DNA from: DATAEU01 sp046724395
Lineage (GTDB): Bacteria; Actinomycetota; UBA4738; HRBIN12
DNA: 47,726 nt
Assembly (NCBI GenBank): GCA_046724395.1
Contig: JBKOWM010000057.1
Span: 1 to 47,726 of the forward strand
Direction of reading: 5' to 3'
Part shown: positions 7,784 through 14,976 of the stretch, in pieces
Numbering within the stretch: the first letter of the stretch is position 1
Layout: each line of letters begins with the position of its first letter
Program-made: the position numbers and the translations under genes
The notes under the pieces: generated by a model
Seen by the model: the letters and a program-made list of their open reading frames with translations, nothing else
Told to the model about the DNA's origin: nothing
Database searches by the model: none

Positions 7784-8575
7784 TTAGTCATCCAGGCTGC
7801 CCATGGTCAGGTTCACTGTCGTCCCGGTTATCCCGCTTGCCCGATCGGAAGCAATGAAGGCCGCCACTTCGGCCATCTCCGCGAGCGTCATCAGTCGCCG
7901 CGGATGCGTCCTGCTCGCGAGCAACTCCTGCCACTGTTCCCAGGTCATTCCCGTTGCCTTGGCGCGAGGATCGAACGCCTCCCTGATCGTCGGCGTCTCC
8001 GGCATGGCCTGTGGTCGCAAACCGACCACGCGAACGCCGTGCGGGGCGAGCTCAGCAGATAGATCTCGAGTGAGTGCCTCTTTGGCCGCCATCGCTGGTC
8101 CGTAGCCTCCCACCAAGGGGGCGCCCGTCCGCGAGAGGAGTGAGGTGACCGTCATGATCACGCCCGACTTGTTCGCAACCATGTGCCGAGCCGCCGCGCG
8201 TGCGGTCAGGAAGTACGACGTAACGTACGTGGCGATCGGCAGGGAGAACCGTTCGACGTCGAGGTGGACCAGAGGCACACCCAGAATGTTGGCATCTGGG
8301 ACGCCGACCGCATTGAACGAGATATCTACGTGACCCGTCTCATCGACCACCGACCGCAGGTGCTCGTCTACGGCCTGCCCGTCGACAGCGTCGACCTGCG
8401 CCGCCTCGGCGAATGCGCCGGCGGAGGCGAGCTTCTTGGCGATAACTTCGACGGATCCCAGATCGCGCCCGGTGAGAATGAGCGCGGCGCCTTCGCCCGC
8501 AAAGGCGCTCGCGACAGCGCCGCCGATCGCACCTCCGGCCCCGTAGATCACCGCAACCTTGTCCTTCAGCATCAT
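7784..8575 (-). CDS. SDR-family oxidoreductase lacking the canonical Lys
   Basis: This 263-residue short-chain dehydrogenase/reductase has the Rossmann glycine motif GAGGAIGG (about residues 11-18), an NAVG strand, a serine-containing TSLLS and the tyrosine segment GGYGPAMAAKEALTRDL. In the classical YxxxK motif the fourth residue after Tyr is Lys. Here it is Met (codon ATG), and a Lys appears three residues later. The enzyme may have altered chemistry or be a non-catalytic member. ATG 8575 overlaps the stop of the upstream flavin-fold gene as ATGA, so the two are co-translated; AGGAAG supplies a ribosome site. The substrate is unknown. Confidence 0.85.
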   Translation of the reverse strand: MMLKDKVAVIYGAGGAIGGAVASAFAGEGAALILTGRDLGSVEVIAKKLASAGAFAEAAQVDAVDGQAVDEHLRSVVDETGHVDISFNAVGVPDANILGVPLVHLDVERFSLPIATYVTSYFLTARAAARHMVANKSGVIMTVTSLLSRTGAPLVGGYGPAMAAKEALTRDLSAELAPHGVRVVGLRPQAMPETPTIREAFDPRAKATGMTWEQWQELLASRTHPRRLMTLAEMAEVAAFIASDRASGITGTTVNLTMGSLDD

Positions 8576-9120
8576 CGCTGGCTTCCTTTTCTGGGCTTGT
8601 TCCCAAAGCGCCACCGCGTTTGACTGAACAGTTCGCCCTGCCCGCTGGGTGGGCCGACGTGACCATCTCGCCTGCCGAAACCGAACGCCTTCGACAAGGC
8701 CACTTGGAAGACGACGACGCCGTCGAGACCGGGCAGGCGCCAACCTTCCCCATACTTCGCAGCGTAGGCATCGCCGACGCGACGCAACTTCGCATCGTCC
8801 CTCACGATGGTTGCCTCACCCTCTACAACGATGTCGAGGCCTTCCGTGAGAGAGTTGCAGCCGGTGGTGATCGTGACCCGGGCGTCGGTCTTCAGGTTCT
8901 TTGCCTTGCGCTCGTCTTCACCGGTTGCGAAGTAGAGCGCGCCGTCGAGCCAGACGGCGATCAGCGGCGCTACGTGCGGCCGCCCCTGAGGCCCGACTGA
9001 GGACAGCCACGACACCTCCGCCATCCGCAGCTGTTGCTCGGCTTGCGTCCACGCCAACGCCGAGGCGCCGGGGCTACTGAATCGGCTGTCGAGATCGGTG
9101 ACCGGTCCTTCCGTAGCCAT
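8572..9120 (-). CDS. pyridoxamine-5'-phosphate-oxidase-fold protein
   Basis: This 182-residue split-barrel flavoprotein belongs to the PNPOx-like/F420-dependent reductase superfamily. Typical segments are WLSSVGPQGRPHVAPLIAVW, the strand LYFATGEDERKAKNL with the cofactor-phosphate-binding Lys/Asn, and ARVTITTGCN. The motif does not decide between FMN and F420. ATG 9120 has GGAGGAGG just upstream. It is the first gene of a two-gene operon and overlaps the SDR start by ATGA, suggesting that the two act on the same small molecule. A longer start at 9228 is possible but gives an unlikely Arg/Pro-rich leader. Confidence 0.82.
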   Translation of the reverse strand: MATEGPVTDLDSRFSSPGASALAWTQAEQQLRMAEVSWLSSVGPQGRPHVAPLIAVWLDGALYFATGEDERKAKNLKTDARVTITTGCNSLTEGLDIVVEGEATIVRDDAKLRRVGDAYAAKYGEGWRLPGLDGVVVFQVALSKAFGFGRRDGHVGPPSGQGELFSQTRWRFGNKPRKGSQR

Positions 9121-9134
9121 CCTCATCCTCCTCC

Positions 9135-9180
9135 ACGGGCTTGGCCCGTTGGTCGTCAGGCGAGGGCTCGTTTCGAGCCC
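9135..9180. other. two small perfect hairpins in a divergent intergenic region
   Basis: ACGGGC-TTG-GCCCGT (9135-9149) and GGGCTCG-TTT-CGAGCCC (9164-9180) are two perfect short stems with 3-nt loops. They lie between the divergent PNPOx-like and sigma-factor genes, in what would be the 5' leader of the former. They could be transcript structures or protein sites. No known riboswitch consensus is visible. Confidence 0.3.
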
Positions 9181-9303
9181 GCCGAACATCCAGACACCAC
9201 GACATCGGAAAACCGGGCGTGCCAGCACCGCCCACTTCTCGATACGGCCGGTGTCGGATCAATAAGGGCGATGGGAGGTTGGGCGTGACGCTAGGGTGGC
9301 GAG

Positions 9304-10311
9304 GTGAGCACCGATCTGATCATCAGGGCGAGGCGCGGGGACTCCGAGGCGTTCCACGCCCTGATCGAGCCCTACCGTCGAGAGCTACAGGTGCACTGCT
9401 ACCGGATGCTCGGATCCTTCCAAGACGCCGAGGACGCTCTTCAGGACACACTGCTCGCCGCCTGGCGCGGCCTCGGAGGGTTCGAGGAACGCGCCTCGAT
9501 CCGCACGTGGCTCTACCGGATCGCCACCAATCGATGCCTCAATGCGCTTCGTTTGGCCAGCCGTCGCCCGGCAAAGGAGTGGGACATTCCCGAATATGAC
9601 CCGCCAGAGCCGACCGGGTTCGGTGAAGTGGTGTGGCTCGAGCCGTTTCCCGACACCTTGCTGGAGGGGGCAATCGACGTGCCGCTCGGGCCGGAGGCAC
9701 AGTACGAACAGACCGAAGCGATCTCTCTGGCCTTCGTAACCGCGCTTCAGGCGCTGCCGCCACGCCAGGTCGCCGTTCTCATCTTGCGGGACGTCCTCGG
9801 ATTCCGCGCAAACGAGGTGGCCCGCATGCTCGACTCGACGGTCGAATCGGTCAACAGCGCGCTCAAGCGGGCCCGCGCCGGGCTGCACCAACGGCCGCAG
9901 CGCGCCGCTGCGCGCGAGCCGGCTCCCGTTCCGAATTCCCCTTCGGAGCAAGCGATGGTGGCGCGGTTCGTTCGCGCGTACGAGTCAGGCGACCTCGATG
10001 CGCTCGTCGCCCTGCTCACCGACGACATCTTCATCTCCATGCCACCGTTCCCCCTCGAATACCAGGGTCGAGACGCGGTGACGCGGTTCTACGCAAATAT
10101 GCTCGGCTCGGGCCGGAGGTTCGACCTCGTGCCCACGCGGGCCAACGGTCAGCCGGCGTTCGGGTCGTACCTTCGGGCTCGCACGGGCATCCGGCATGGC
10201 ACGGGACTCCTCGTCCTGACCCTCGCGGGGGAGACGATCTGCGCCATCACCCGTTTCGACAACAGCGTGCTCCCGTCGTTCGGGTTGCCGCGGTCGCTCC
10301 CTGCCCGATAG
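9304..10311 (+). CDS. ECF sigma factor with C-terminal SnoaL-like domain (SigG-like)
   Basis: This is a 335-residue sigma-70-family protein. Region 2 is at about residues 20-90 (DAEDALQDTLLAAWRGL, RTWLYRIATNRCLN), and region 4 is at about 135-195 (LPPRQVAVLILRDVLGF, then the VARML...VNSALKRAR recognition helix). A linker leads to a SnoaL-like fold (about 215-335: FVRAYESGDLDALVALLTDD, GRDAVTRFY). The long insert WLEPFPDTLLEG between regions 2 and 4 is a hallmark of the actinobacterial SigG-type ECF group, which uses the SnoaL domain rather than an anti-sigma factor for control. GTG 9304 is the start. There is no linked anti-sigma gene, in keeping with the group. Confidence 0.9.
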   Translation: MSTDLIIRARRGDSEAFHALIEPYRRELQVHCYRMLGSFQDAEDALQDTLLAAWRGLGGFEERASIRTWLYRIATNRCLNALRLASRRPAKEWDIPEYDPPEPTGFGEVVWLEPFPDTLLEGAIDVPLGPEAQYEQTEAISLAFVTALQALPPRQVAVLILRDVLGFRANEVARMLDSTVESVNSALKRARAGLHQRPQRAAAREPAPVPNSPSEQAMVARFVRAYESGDLDALVALLTDDIFISMPPFPLEYQGRDAVTRFYANMLGSGRRFDLVPTRANGQPAFGSYLRARTGIRHGTGLLVLTLAGETICAITRFDNSVLPSFGLPRSLPAR

Positions 10312-10413
10312 TCACCCGCGGGGGTCACGCCCGGTTTCGACCAGACAGAGACACCGGAGGAGCGGGCGCGCACGCTCTTCCACTCCGGCCCGGATTCATG
10401 CCACGATCGTCTG

Positions 10414-11937
10414 ATGAGGACCTCGACGATCCGCTGGCCCGCTCTTCCGCTTGCACTCCTCCTCCTCACCGCGCTCCTCACGGTGCTCGGCCGTTCGGAG
10501 CCCGCGCTCGGCGCCCCCGAGCCGATCGAGCTCAAGGTCGGCGAGTTCAACATCGAGTACGGCGGAACGCATATCTCCTTCGACAAGGTCGTCGAGGCGA
10601 TCCGCCGCGGAGGCGCCGACGTCGTCGGCATCGAGGAGGCGCAGACGCACATCCCGCGGCTCGCCCGCGCGCTCGGATGGCCGTACTTCAGCGAGCGTCT
10701 TCAGGTCGTGTCGCAGTACCCGCTGATCGACCCGCCCGGGGCGGACGGGCATTACCTATTCGTCGAGGTAGCAGCAGGTGAGATCGTCGCGGTCCAGAAC
10801 GTCCATCTTCCGTCGAACCCGTACGGTCCGTTCCGGATCAAACACGGTGCGTCACGTGCGGAGGTGCTAGCGATCGAGAAGCGTCTACGGGTGCCCGCGA
10901 TCCGGGTGACGCTCGAGGCGGCGGAGGCGCTGCTCGACGCCGACATCCCGACGTTCCTCGTCGGCGATTTCAACACCCCTACGTGGGAGGACTGGACCGA
11001 GCGTATGGTAGGCGTCCGCCCGCAGATCCGCTATCCGGTGCGATGGCCCGTCAGCCTGGCCGTGCAAGACGCGGGTTTCGTCGACTCCTATCGCGCGGTG
11101 TATCCGAATCCACGCGTGCATCCCGGGCTCACGTGGTGGGCCGACCGCCCGAAACTGTTTGGCGGCTATCCGCCGAACTCGGCGCCACAGGATCGCATCG
11201 ACCTGATCTACGCAACGCGCGATGCGACGCCTACCAAGAGCATCGTCGTCGGCGAACGCAACAACGTGCTTGCCGACGTCGGCGTGAAGCCGTGGCCGTC
11301 GGATCACCGGTCCGTCGTCTCGACGTTCACCGTTACGCCGGCGCCTATGCCCACGCTCGTCGCAGTGTCGAGAATGCTGCGCGCGGTCGGCGAGGACGTC
11401 GAGGTTCGGTTCCACTCGGCGGGCGGATCCAATGAGCGAGTGACCGTAGTGCCGGCTGGCGGTGATCCCGCGACCGACGCGATCGCGACGCAACAGACCG
11501 GCGCGGGACAGCCGACCGACGGGACGCTCACATTCGCGACGACGGGATGGGATCCCGGAGGATACGAGGCGGTGTTGATGAGCGCGTCGGGAACGGAGCT
11601 CTCTCGCATCCCGTTCTGGCTGAAGCCCGTCGACGGGGATGTCGAGATCTCGACCGGCAAGCACACCTACGCGGTCGGCAAGGCCATCGACGTGTCGTGG
11701 ACGTACGCCCCCGCCCGGCGATGGGATTGGGTCGGCATCTACAAGCGCGGCCGTGACCCGCACGTCGCGTGGTACCTGCTGTGGGCTTACACGGGCGCGA
11801 CGGTCGAAGGAACGATGGCCATCGATGAGGACGCCCACGGACCCTGGCCGCTACCGGCGGGCAAGTACACGGCGTATCTGCTCACCGACGACGGCTACAA
11901 AGCGCTGGCGCGCGTCGACTTCAACATCGCGGATTGA
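10414..11937 (+). CDS. secreted endonuclease/exonuclease/phosphatase-fold protein
   Basis: This 507-residue exported protein has a signal peptide at residues 1-34 (PALPLALLLLTALL, cleavage near LGA). The EEP catalytic domain at about 35-310 has VGEFNIEYGG, GIEEAQT with the metal-binding Glu, VGDFNTP with Asp-Asn, and SDHRSV with the terminal Asp-His pair. The C-terminal 190 residues hold beta-rich domains; the last (about 410-505: RWDWVGIYKRG, YLLWAYTG, LPAGKYTAYLLTDDGY) resembles an Ig-like SKICH-type fold. It could be a secreted nuclease or phosphodiesterase, substrate unknown. The ATG start fits the signal peptide. Confidence 0.85.
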   Translation: MRTSTIRWPALPLALLLLTALLTVLGRSEPALGAPEPIELKVGEFNIEYGGTHISFDKVVEAIRRGGADVVGIEEAQTHIPRLARALGWPYFSERLQVVSQYPLIDPPGADGHYLFVEVAAGEIVAVQNVHLPSNPYGPFRIKHGASRAEVLAIEKRLRVPAIRVTLEAAEALLDADIPTFLVGDFNTPTWEDWTERMVGVRPQIRYPVRWPVSLAVQDAGFVDSYRAVYPNPRVHPGLTWWADRPKLFGGYPPNSAPQDRIDLIYATRDATPTKSIVVGERNNVLADVGVKPWPSDHRSVVSTFTVTPAPMPTLVAVSRMLRAVGEDVEVRFHSAGGSNERVTVVPAGGDPATDAIATQQTGAGQPTDGTLTFATTGWDPGGYEAVLMSASGTELSRIPFWLKPVDGDVEISTGKHTYAVGKAIDVSWTYAPARRWDWVGIYKRGRDPHVAWYLLWAYTGATVEGTMAIDEDAHGPWPLPAGKYTAYLLTDDGYKALARVDFNIAD

Positions 11938-12008
11938 CGCCTGCCGTCCGCGCGCCGGATGTTGCCGGTCTCGAGGCACCGGGTACTAAACGTTGGGAGG
12001 TGATTCGC

Positions 12009-12308
12009 GTGGCAGCGACCTACCCGAACGAAGACCCGGATCGCGGCGACACCGGTCTCGACCGTCCAGCGCTCTCCGCGGCACAGGCGCCACGACGTGG
12101 ATGGTCTCCATGGCTCCTCGGCGCGATCGCGATCGCGGCGATTGCGGTGATCGCCGTCGTTGTCTACGTGCTCGTGTATTCCGGCGGTAGCGGAGCATAC
12201 GGCAGCGGGGGTGGAGGCGGCCAGGACGGCGGTAGCGGCGGAGGCTACTTCGTCGTGGCATTCGCCGGTGAGACGATGCGGCGACTGGTCAACAGGTTCA
12301 GGCGCTGA
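12009..12308 (+). CDS. small single-pass membrane protein with Gly-rich outer tail
   Basis: This 99-residue protein has an acidic N-terminus, one strong transmembrane helix (about residues 36-57: LLGAIAIAAIAVIAVVVYVL), then a Gly/Ser run (GSGGGGGQDGGSGGG) and a basic C-terminus (RRLVNRFRR). The start is GTG 12009: GGGAGGTGATT at 11996-12006 is close to the ideal anti-16S match. The family is unknown. The Gly-rich tail may act as a flexible linker. It follows the EEP gene by 71 bases and is closed by a strong hairpin, so the two may be co-transcribed. Confidence 0.65.
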   Translation: MAATYPNEDPDRGDTGLDRPALSAAQAPRRGWSPWLLGAIAIAAIAVIAVVVYVLVYSGGSGAYGSGGGGGQDGGSGGGYFVVAFAGETMRRLVNRFRR

Positions 12309-12316
12309 ACACGGGT

Positions 12317-12343
12317 CCGGAGGGACCGAATTTGTCCCTCCGG
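12317..12343 (+). terminator. perfect 10-bp hairpin terminator
   Basis: CCGGAGGGAC (12317-12326) and GTCCCTCCGG (12334-12343) pair perfectly around the AT-rich loop CGAATTT, eight bases after the stop of the small membrane protein. TTGTCC follows, so the U-tract is poor, but position and stem strength make it a convincing terminator. Confidence 0.7.
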
Positions 12344-12387
12344 TTGTCCTATCCGCATGCACGCCGCGGGTTTCCGAGGAGCGGAAG

Positions 12388-12438
12388 CCCGCATAGCTTC
12401 GCACTGATCGAGTCCCGCATGGTTTCGCACCGATCGAG
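12388..12438. repeat. 25-bp direct repeat, two copies
   Basis: Copies lie at 12388-12412 and 12414-12438. Both begin CCCGCAT and end GATCGAG, with three mismatches in 25 bases. The one-base spacer puts them 26 bp apart, about two and a half helical turns. A tandem operator or a small local duplication are both possible. No further copy was seen nearby. Confidence 0.5.
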
Positions 12439-12666
12439 CTGGATTACAGGACTGACACCAGGATCAGCCCGGCGAGAACGGGATCGCGTGTAACCGCATC
12501 GACGCCAGCACGGATGTCGATGATGAACGTATCGCTCGCGGGATCCGCGTGGCTGATTCGCACGAAGGCGGCCAGGGCGCTGACATCGATCGCAGCTCCG
12601 TTCGCATCTGCCGCGATCGAGTCGTCTCCGTCCGTACCGGCCCAGACTTCTTGCTGCGGCCGCCCG

Positions 12667-12726
12667 CTAGGTCGTGTGGACGAGCGCGCGCGCCAGCTGG
12701 CGCCGCGACCCGATGCCTAGCTTGCG
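12667..12726 (-). pseudogene. C-terminal relic of a LuxR-type helix-turn-helix protein
   Basis: Reading the minus strand from 12726 to the TAG at 12667 gives RKLGIGSRRQLARALVHTT, which matches the end of the LuxR/FixJ DNA-binding domain, where the dimer-side helix follows the KLG(I/V)xSR turn. Just upstream the same frame has a TGA, and only scraps (RHFI, then RRPRKLG) of the recognition-helix end can be guessed. The rest of the gene is gone or frame-broken. The evidence is one short motif. Confidence 0.4.
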
Positions 12727-12788
12727 AGGGCGTCGTCAAATGAAGTGGCGCCGGAGTGTCCAAGATGAGGCGGAACACGACACAGCGT

Positions 12789-12865
12789 TGGTGGGCCCCC
12801 TGGGACTCGAACCCAGAACCTGCGGATTAAGAGTCCGTTGCTCTATCCGATTGAGCTAGAGGCCC
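12789..12865 (-). tRNA. tRNA-Lys (anticodon CTT)
   Basis: The reverse complement folds as a tRNA. The 5' acceptor GGGCCTC pairs with 3' GGGGCCC, the D arm is GCTC...GAGC, the anticodon loop CTCTTAA carries CTT, and the T arm holds GGTTCGAGTCC. The discriminator A is followed by an encoded CCA (12789-12791). The last pair of the anticodon stem is A-C. It lies 57 bases downstream of tRNA-His on the same strand, so the two probably share a transcript. Confidence 0.95.
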
Positions 12866-12922
12866 GCAGCGGTCGACTGTATCAAACGGGGTGTCGACGC
12901 CAGAAGTCGGCGTCCCAAGCGG

Positions 12923-12997
12923 GGTGACCGAGGGGACTTGAACCCCCAACCCCCAGGACCACAACCTGGTGCTCTAACCGATTGAGCTACGGCCACC
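12923..12997 (-). tRNA. tRNA-His (anticodon GTG)
   Basis: The reverse complement gives acceptor GTGGCCG pairing with CGGTCAC (one G-T pair), the D arm GCTC...GAGC, the anticodon stem CCAGG/CCTGG around TTGTGGT (anticodon GTG), and a T arm with GGTTCAAGTCC. The extra 5' G at 12997 can pair with discriminator C73 (12923), the identity element of tRNA-His. No CCA is encoded, unlike the neighbouring tRNA-Lys. Confidence 0.95.
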
Positions 12998-13055
12998 ATG
13001 TTTCGGGCCGTTCGGCCCGAAATCGAATTCTACCGGCTCGCTACGCTCGGTCCCG

Positions 13056-13451
13056 ATGCGACGCTGGATCCCCGCGGCCGCCGCGGCGGCGCTCCTGTTT
13101 CTCACTTCGTGCTCGTCGGAATCGCCGACGCTCACCCTTACCGAACCCACCGACGGCGCGACCGTCTCGAGCCCCGTCCGGGTCGCGGCCCGGGTGACCG
13201 GGTTCGAGCTGGCGATCGCCGGGGCGGTGGAGGATGGAGCGGGGCACTTGCACGTCATCGTCGACGATTGCTGCGTTGCTCCCGGGCAGGCGATCCCGAC
13301 CGACGATCAGGACATCCATCTCTGGCGGGCGGAGACGTCTGCCGAGATCGACCTGCCGCCGGGCGATCACGCCCTCTGTGTGCAGGCGGGGGACGGTCAG
13401 CACGTCGCCCTCGACCTGTCTCGGGAAATCACCCTCACGGTCGCTGGCTGA
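13056..13451 (+). CDS. DUF4399-like lipoprotein
   Basis: This 131-residue exported protein has a signal peptide with lipobox LTSC at residues 16-19, so it should be anchored to the outer face of the membrane after Cys19. The mature part reads as one beta-sandwich of the DUF4399 type: LTEPTDGATVSSPVRVAARVTGF, then GHLHVIVDD and LPPGDHALCVQAGDGQH. DUF4399 proteins often carry His-rich metal-like sites; here GHLHV, DIHLW and GQHVAL remain. The role is unknown. ATG 13056 precedes the signal peptide directly. The gene is separated from the downstream aminotransferase by a promoter-like region. Confidence 0.8.
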   Translation: MRRWIPAAAAAALLFLTSCSSESPTLTLTEPTDGATVSSPVRVAARVTGFELAIAGAVEDGAGHLHVIVDDCCVAPGQAIPTDDQDIHLWRAETSAEIDLPPGDHALCVQAGDGQHVALDLSREITLTVAG

Positions 13452-13457
13452 CCACCC

Positions 13458-13503
13458 TTGACGCCAGAGAGCCTCGCTGGCAGTATTTGAACGGCCGTTC
13501 AAA
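13458..13503 (+). promoter_or_regulatory. promoter with 18-bp perfect palindrome (TetR-type operator)
   Basis: TTGACG (13458-13463) and CAGTAT (13481-13486) are spaced 17 bp apart, as -35 and -10 boxes. Overlapping the end of the -10 and the expected start point is TTTGAACGGCCGTTCAAA (13486-13503), a perfect 18-bp palindrome. Its GAACG...CGTTC half-sites are typical of TetR-family operators. A repressor bound here would block transcription of the aminotransferase gene that starts at 13534. No TetR gene is in the window, so the regulator must be encoded elsewhere. Confidence 0.7.
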
Positions 13504-13533
13504 AACGGGCCGGCCGTCGGGAGGGTGGAGAGC

Positions 13534-14910
13534 ATGGCCGTTCGGGAGACCGCGGAGCTCGACCTGGAGCTGATCGATCGGCTGATCGCGGAGGAAGAGG
13601 CCAAGCTCGAGCCGAAGCACCGCGCCTCGATCGCGTACAAGGCAGATGCCGCGCGGACCGTCGCCGGCGGCGTCGCATCGTCTTGGCAGGACTCGCCCCC
13701 GCACGCGATCTTCATCGACCGCGGGGACGGCTCTCGCGTCTGGGACATCGACGGCAACGAGTACATCGACTTTCACCTCGGATACGGTGCGATGGTCGCC
13801 GGTCACGCGCACCCGAAGATCGTCGAGGCCATTCAGCGCCAGGCGGGGCGCGGGACGCACTTCGCGCAGCCGACCAAGGATCTCGACGCCGTCGGCGAGA
13901 ACCTGGTCGGCCGCTTCGGTCTGCCGTTGTGGCGGTTCGCGAATTCGGGAACGGAGGCGACGCTCGAGGCGGTGCGTCTCATGCGCGCCGTGACGGGGAG
14001 AGACCTGATCATCAAGATCGAGGGCTCGTATCACGGGCATCACGACTCGCTGATGTTCTCGGTCGTCCCCGATCCCACGCTGATCGGACCGCGCGAGCAC
14101 CCGGTGACACTCCCGCAGGTTCCCGGCATCCCGGCGCGGTTTGCCGAGCTGGTCCGCGTGGTCCCGTTCAACGACCTGGACGAGGCTCGTCGGGCCCTTG
14201 ACGAGAACGAGGGTGATGTCGCAGGGATGATCGTCGAGCCGGCGATGATGAACTGTGGCGTCATCCTGCCCGAGCCCGGTTACCTGCAGGGCCTGAAGGA
14301 TCTGCTGCATGAGCGGAGCGCCTTCCTCGCCTTCGACGAGGTCAAGACCGGCGCGACGATCGCGTACGGCGGAGCCGTGGAGGCGTTCGGCGTCACGCCG
14401 GACATCGTCACGCTGGCAAAGGCGATCGGCGGCGGCCTGCCCTGCGGAGCGATCGGCGCGACGGAGGAGCTGTTCGCCCCCGTGGTCAACGGCGAGCTCG
14501 ACATGGCCGGGACCTTCAACGGCAACCCGCTGACGATGGCCGCGTCGAGGGCCGCGCTCACCGAGGTCCTGACTAAGGACGTGTACGTTCACCTGAACGA
14601 CCTCCACCGGACGCTGCAGGAGGGGTGCGACGCTGCGATCGAGAAATACGGCCTTCCCGCGTACGTCACGGGTCTCGGGGCGAAGGGATCCGTCATCTAC
14701 AGCCCCACGCCGGTTCGCGAGTACCGGGACACGGTCGCGATCGACGAGCAGATCACGTATCTCGCCTGGCTGTTTCAGCAGAACCGTGGCGTCTTCAAGT
14801 CGCCCTGGTCGAAGCAGGAGACGTGGACGACGTCCGTGCGCCACTCGGTCGAAGACTCCCGGCGCTACGTCGAGAACTTCGAGGAGTTCGCCGCCGCCGT
14901 CACGGCCTGA
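13534..14910 (+). CDS. class III aminotransferase, glutamate-1-semialdehyde-aminomutase-like (copy 1)
   Basis: This is a 458-residue PLP enzyme of fold type I. Markers in order: WDIDGNEYIDFHLGYGAMVAGH (residues about 70-90), ANSGTEATLEAVRLMRA (about 134-150) for phosphate binding, YHGHHDS, FDEVKTG with the cofactor Asp, the Schiff-base lysine K296 in LAKAIGGGLPCGA, and GTFNGNPLTMAA. The overall wording is that of HemL, but the sequence lacks other haem-cluster neighbours and is longer, so it is more likely a catabolic amino-acid aminotransferase or aminomutase. ATG 13534 has GGGAGG eight bases upstream; GTG 13525 is less likely. It is the first gene of the array under the palindromic promoter. 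A full homologue is at 16073. Confidence 0.88.
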   Translation: MAVRETAELDLELIDRLIAEEEAKLEPKHRASIAYKADAARTVAGGVASSWQDSPPHAIFIDRGDGSRVWDIDGNEYIDFHLGYGAMVAGHAHPKIVEAIQRQAGRGTHFAQPTKDLDAVGENLVGRFGLPLWRFANSGTEATLEAVRLMRAVTGRDLIIKIEGSYHGHHDSLMFSVVPDPTLIGPREHPVTLPQVPGIPARFAELVRVVPFNDLDEARRALDENEGDVAGMIVEPAMMNCGVILPEPGYLQGLKDLLHERSAFLAFDEVKTGATIAYGGAVEAFGVTPDIVTLAKAIGGGLPCGAIGATEELFAPVVNGELDMAGTFNGNPLTMAASRAALTEVLTKDVYVHLNDLHRTLQEGCDAAIEKYGLPAYVTGLGAKGSVIYSPTPVREYRDTVAIDEQITYLAWLFQQNRGVFKSPWSKQETWTTSVRHSVEDSRRYVENFEEFAAAVTA

Positions 14911-14976
14911 TCGGCGGGTCCGGGCGATTCACCAAGCGCATATGCTCCGGGAATCTCTTCCCGAGGAGGCGCTTGC

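Larger units (their letters stand above)
12309..12788. other. intergenic stretch without an intact gene
   Basis: No convincing intact gene lies between the small membrane protein and tRNA-Lys. The stretch holds the hairpin at 12317-12343, a 25-bp imperfect direct repeat at 12388-12438 and, on the minus strand, a short tail of a LuxR-type DNA-binding domain at 12667-12726. The frames open through 12464-12778 are Arg/Pro-rich and look like chance. Confidence 0.6.

Noticed and set aside
13435..14844. 469-codon open frame on the minus strand
   Set aside because: It runs opposite the first aminotransferase, is Arg/Asp/His-rich without a domain, and mirrors codon bias.
13534..14910. Calling the aminotransferases hemL (haem synthesis)
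   Set aside because: The fold and motifs match, but there are two tandem copies plus a deleted third, no other haem genes, and a catabolic neighbourhood. A gene symbol is not justified.
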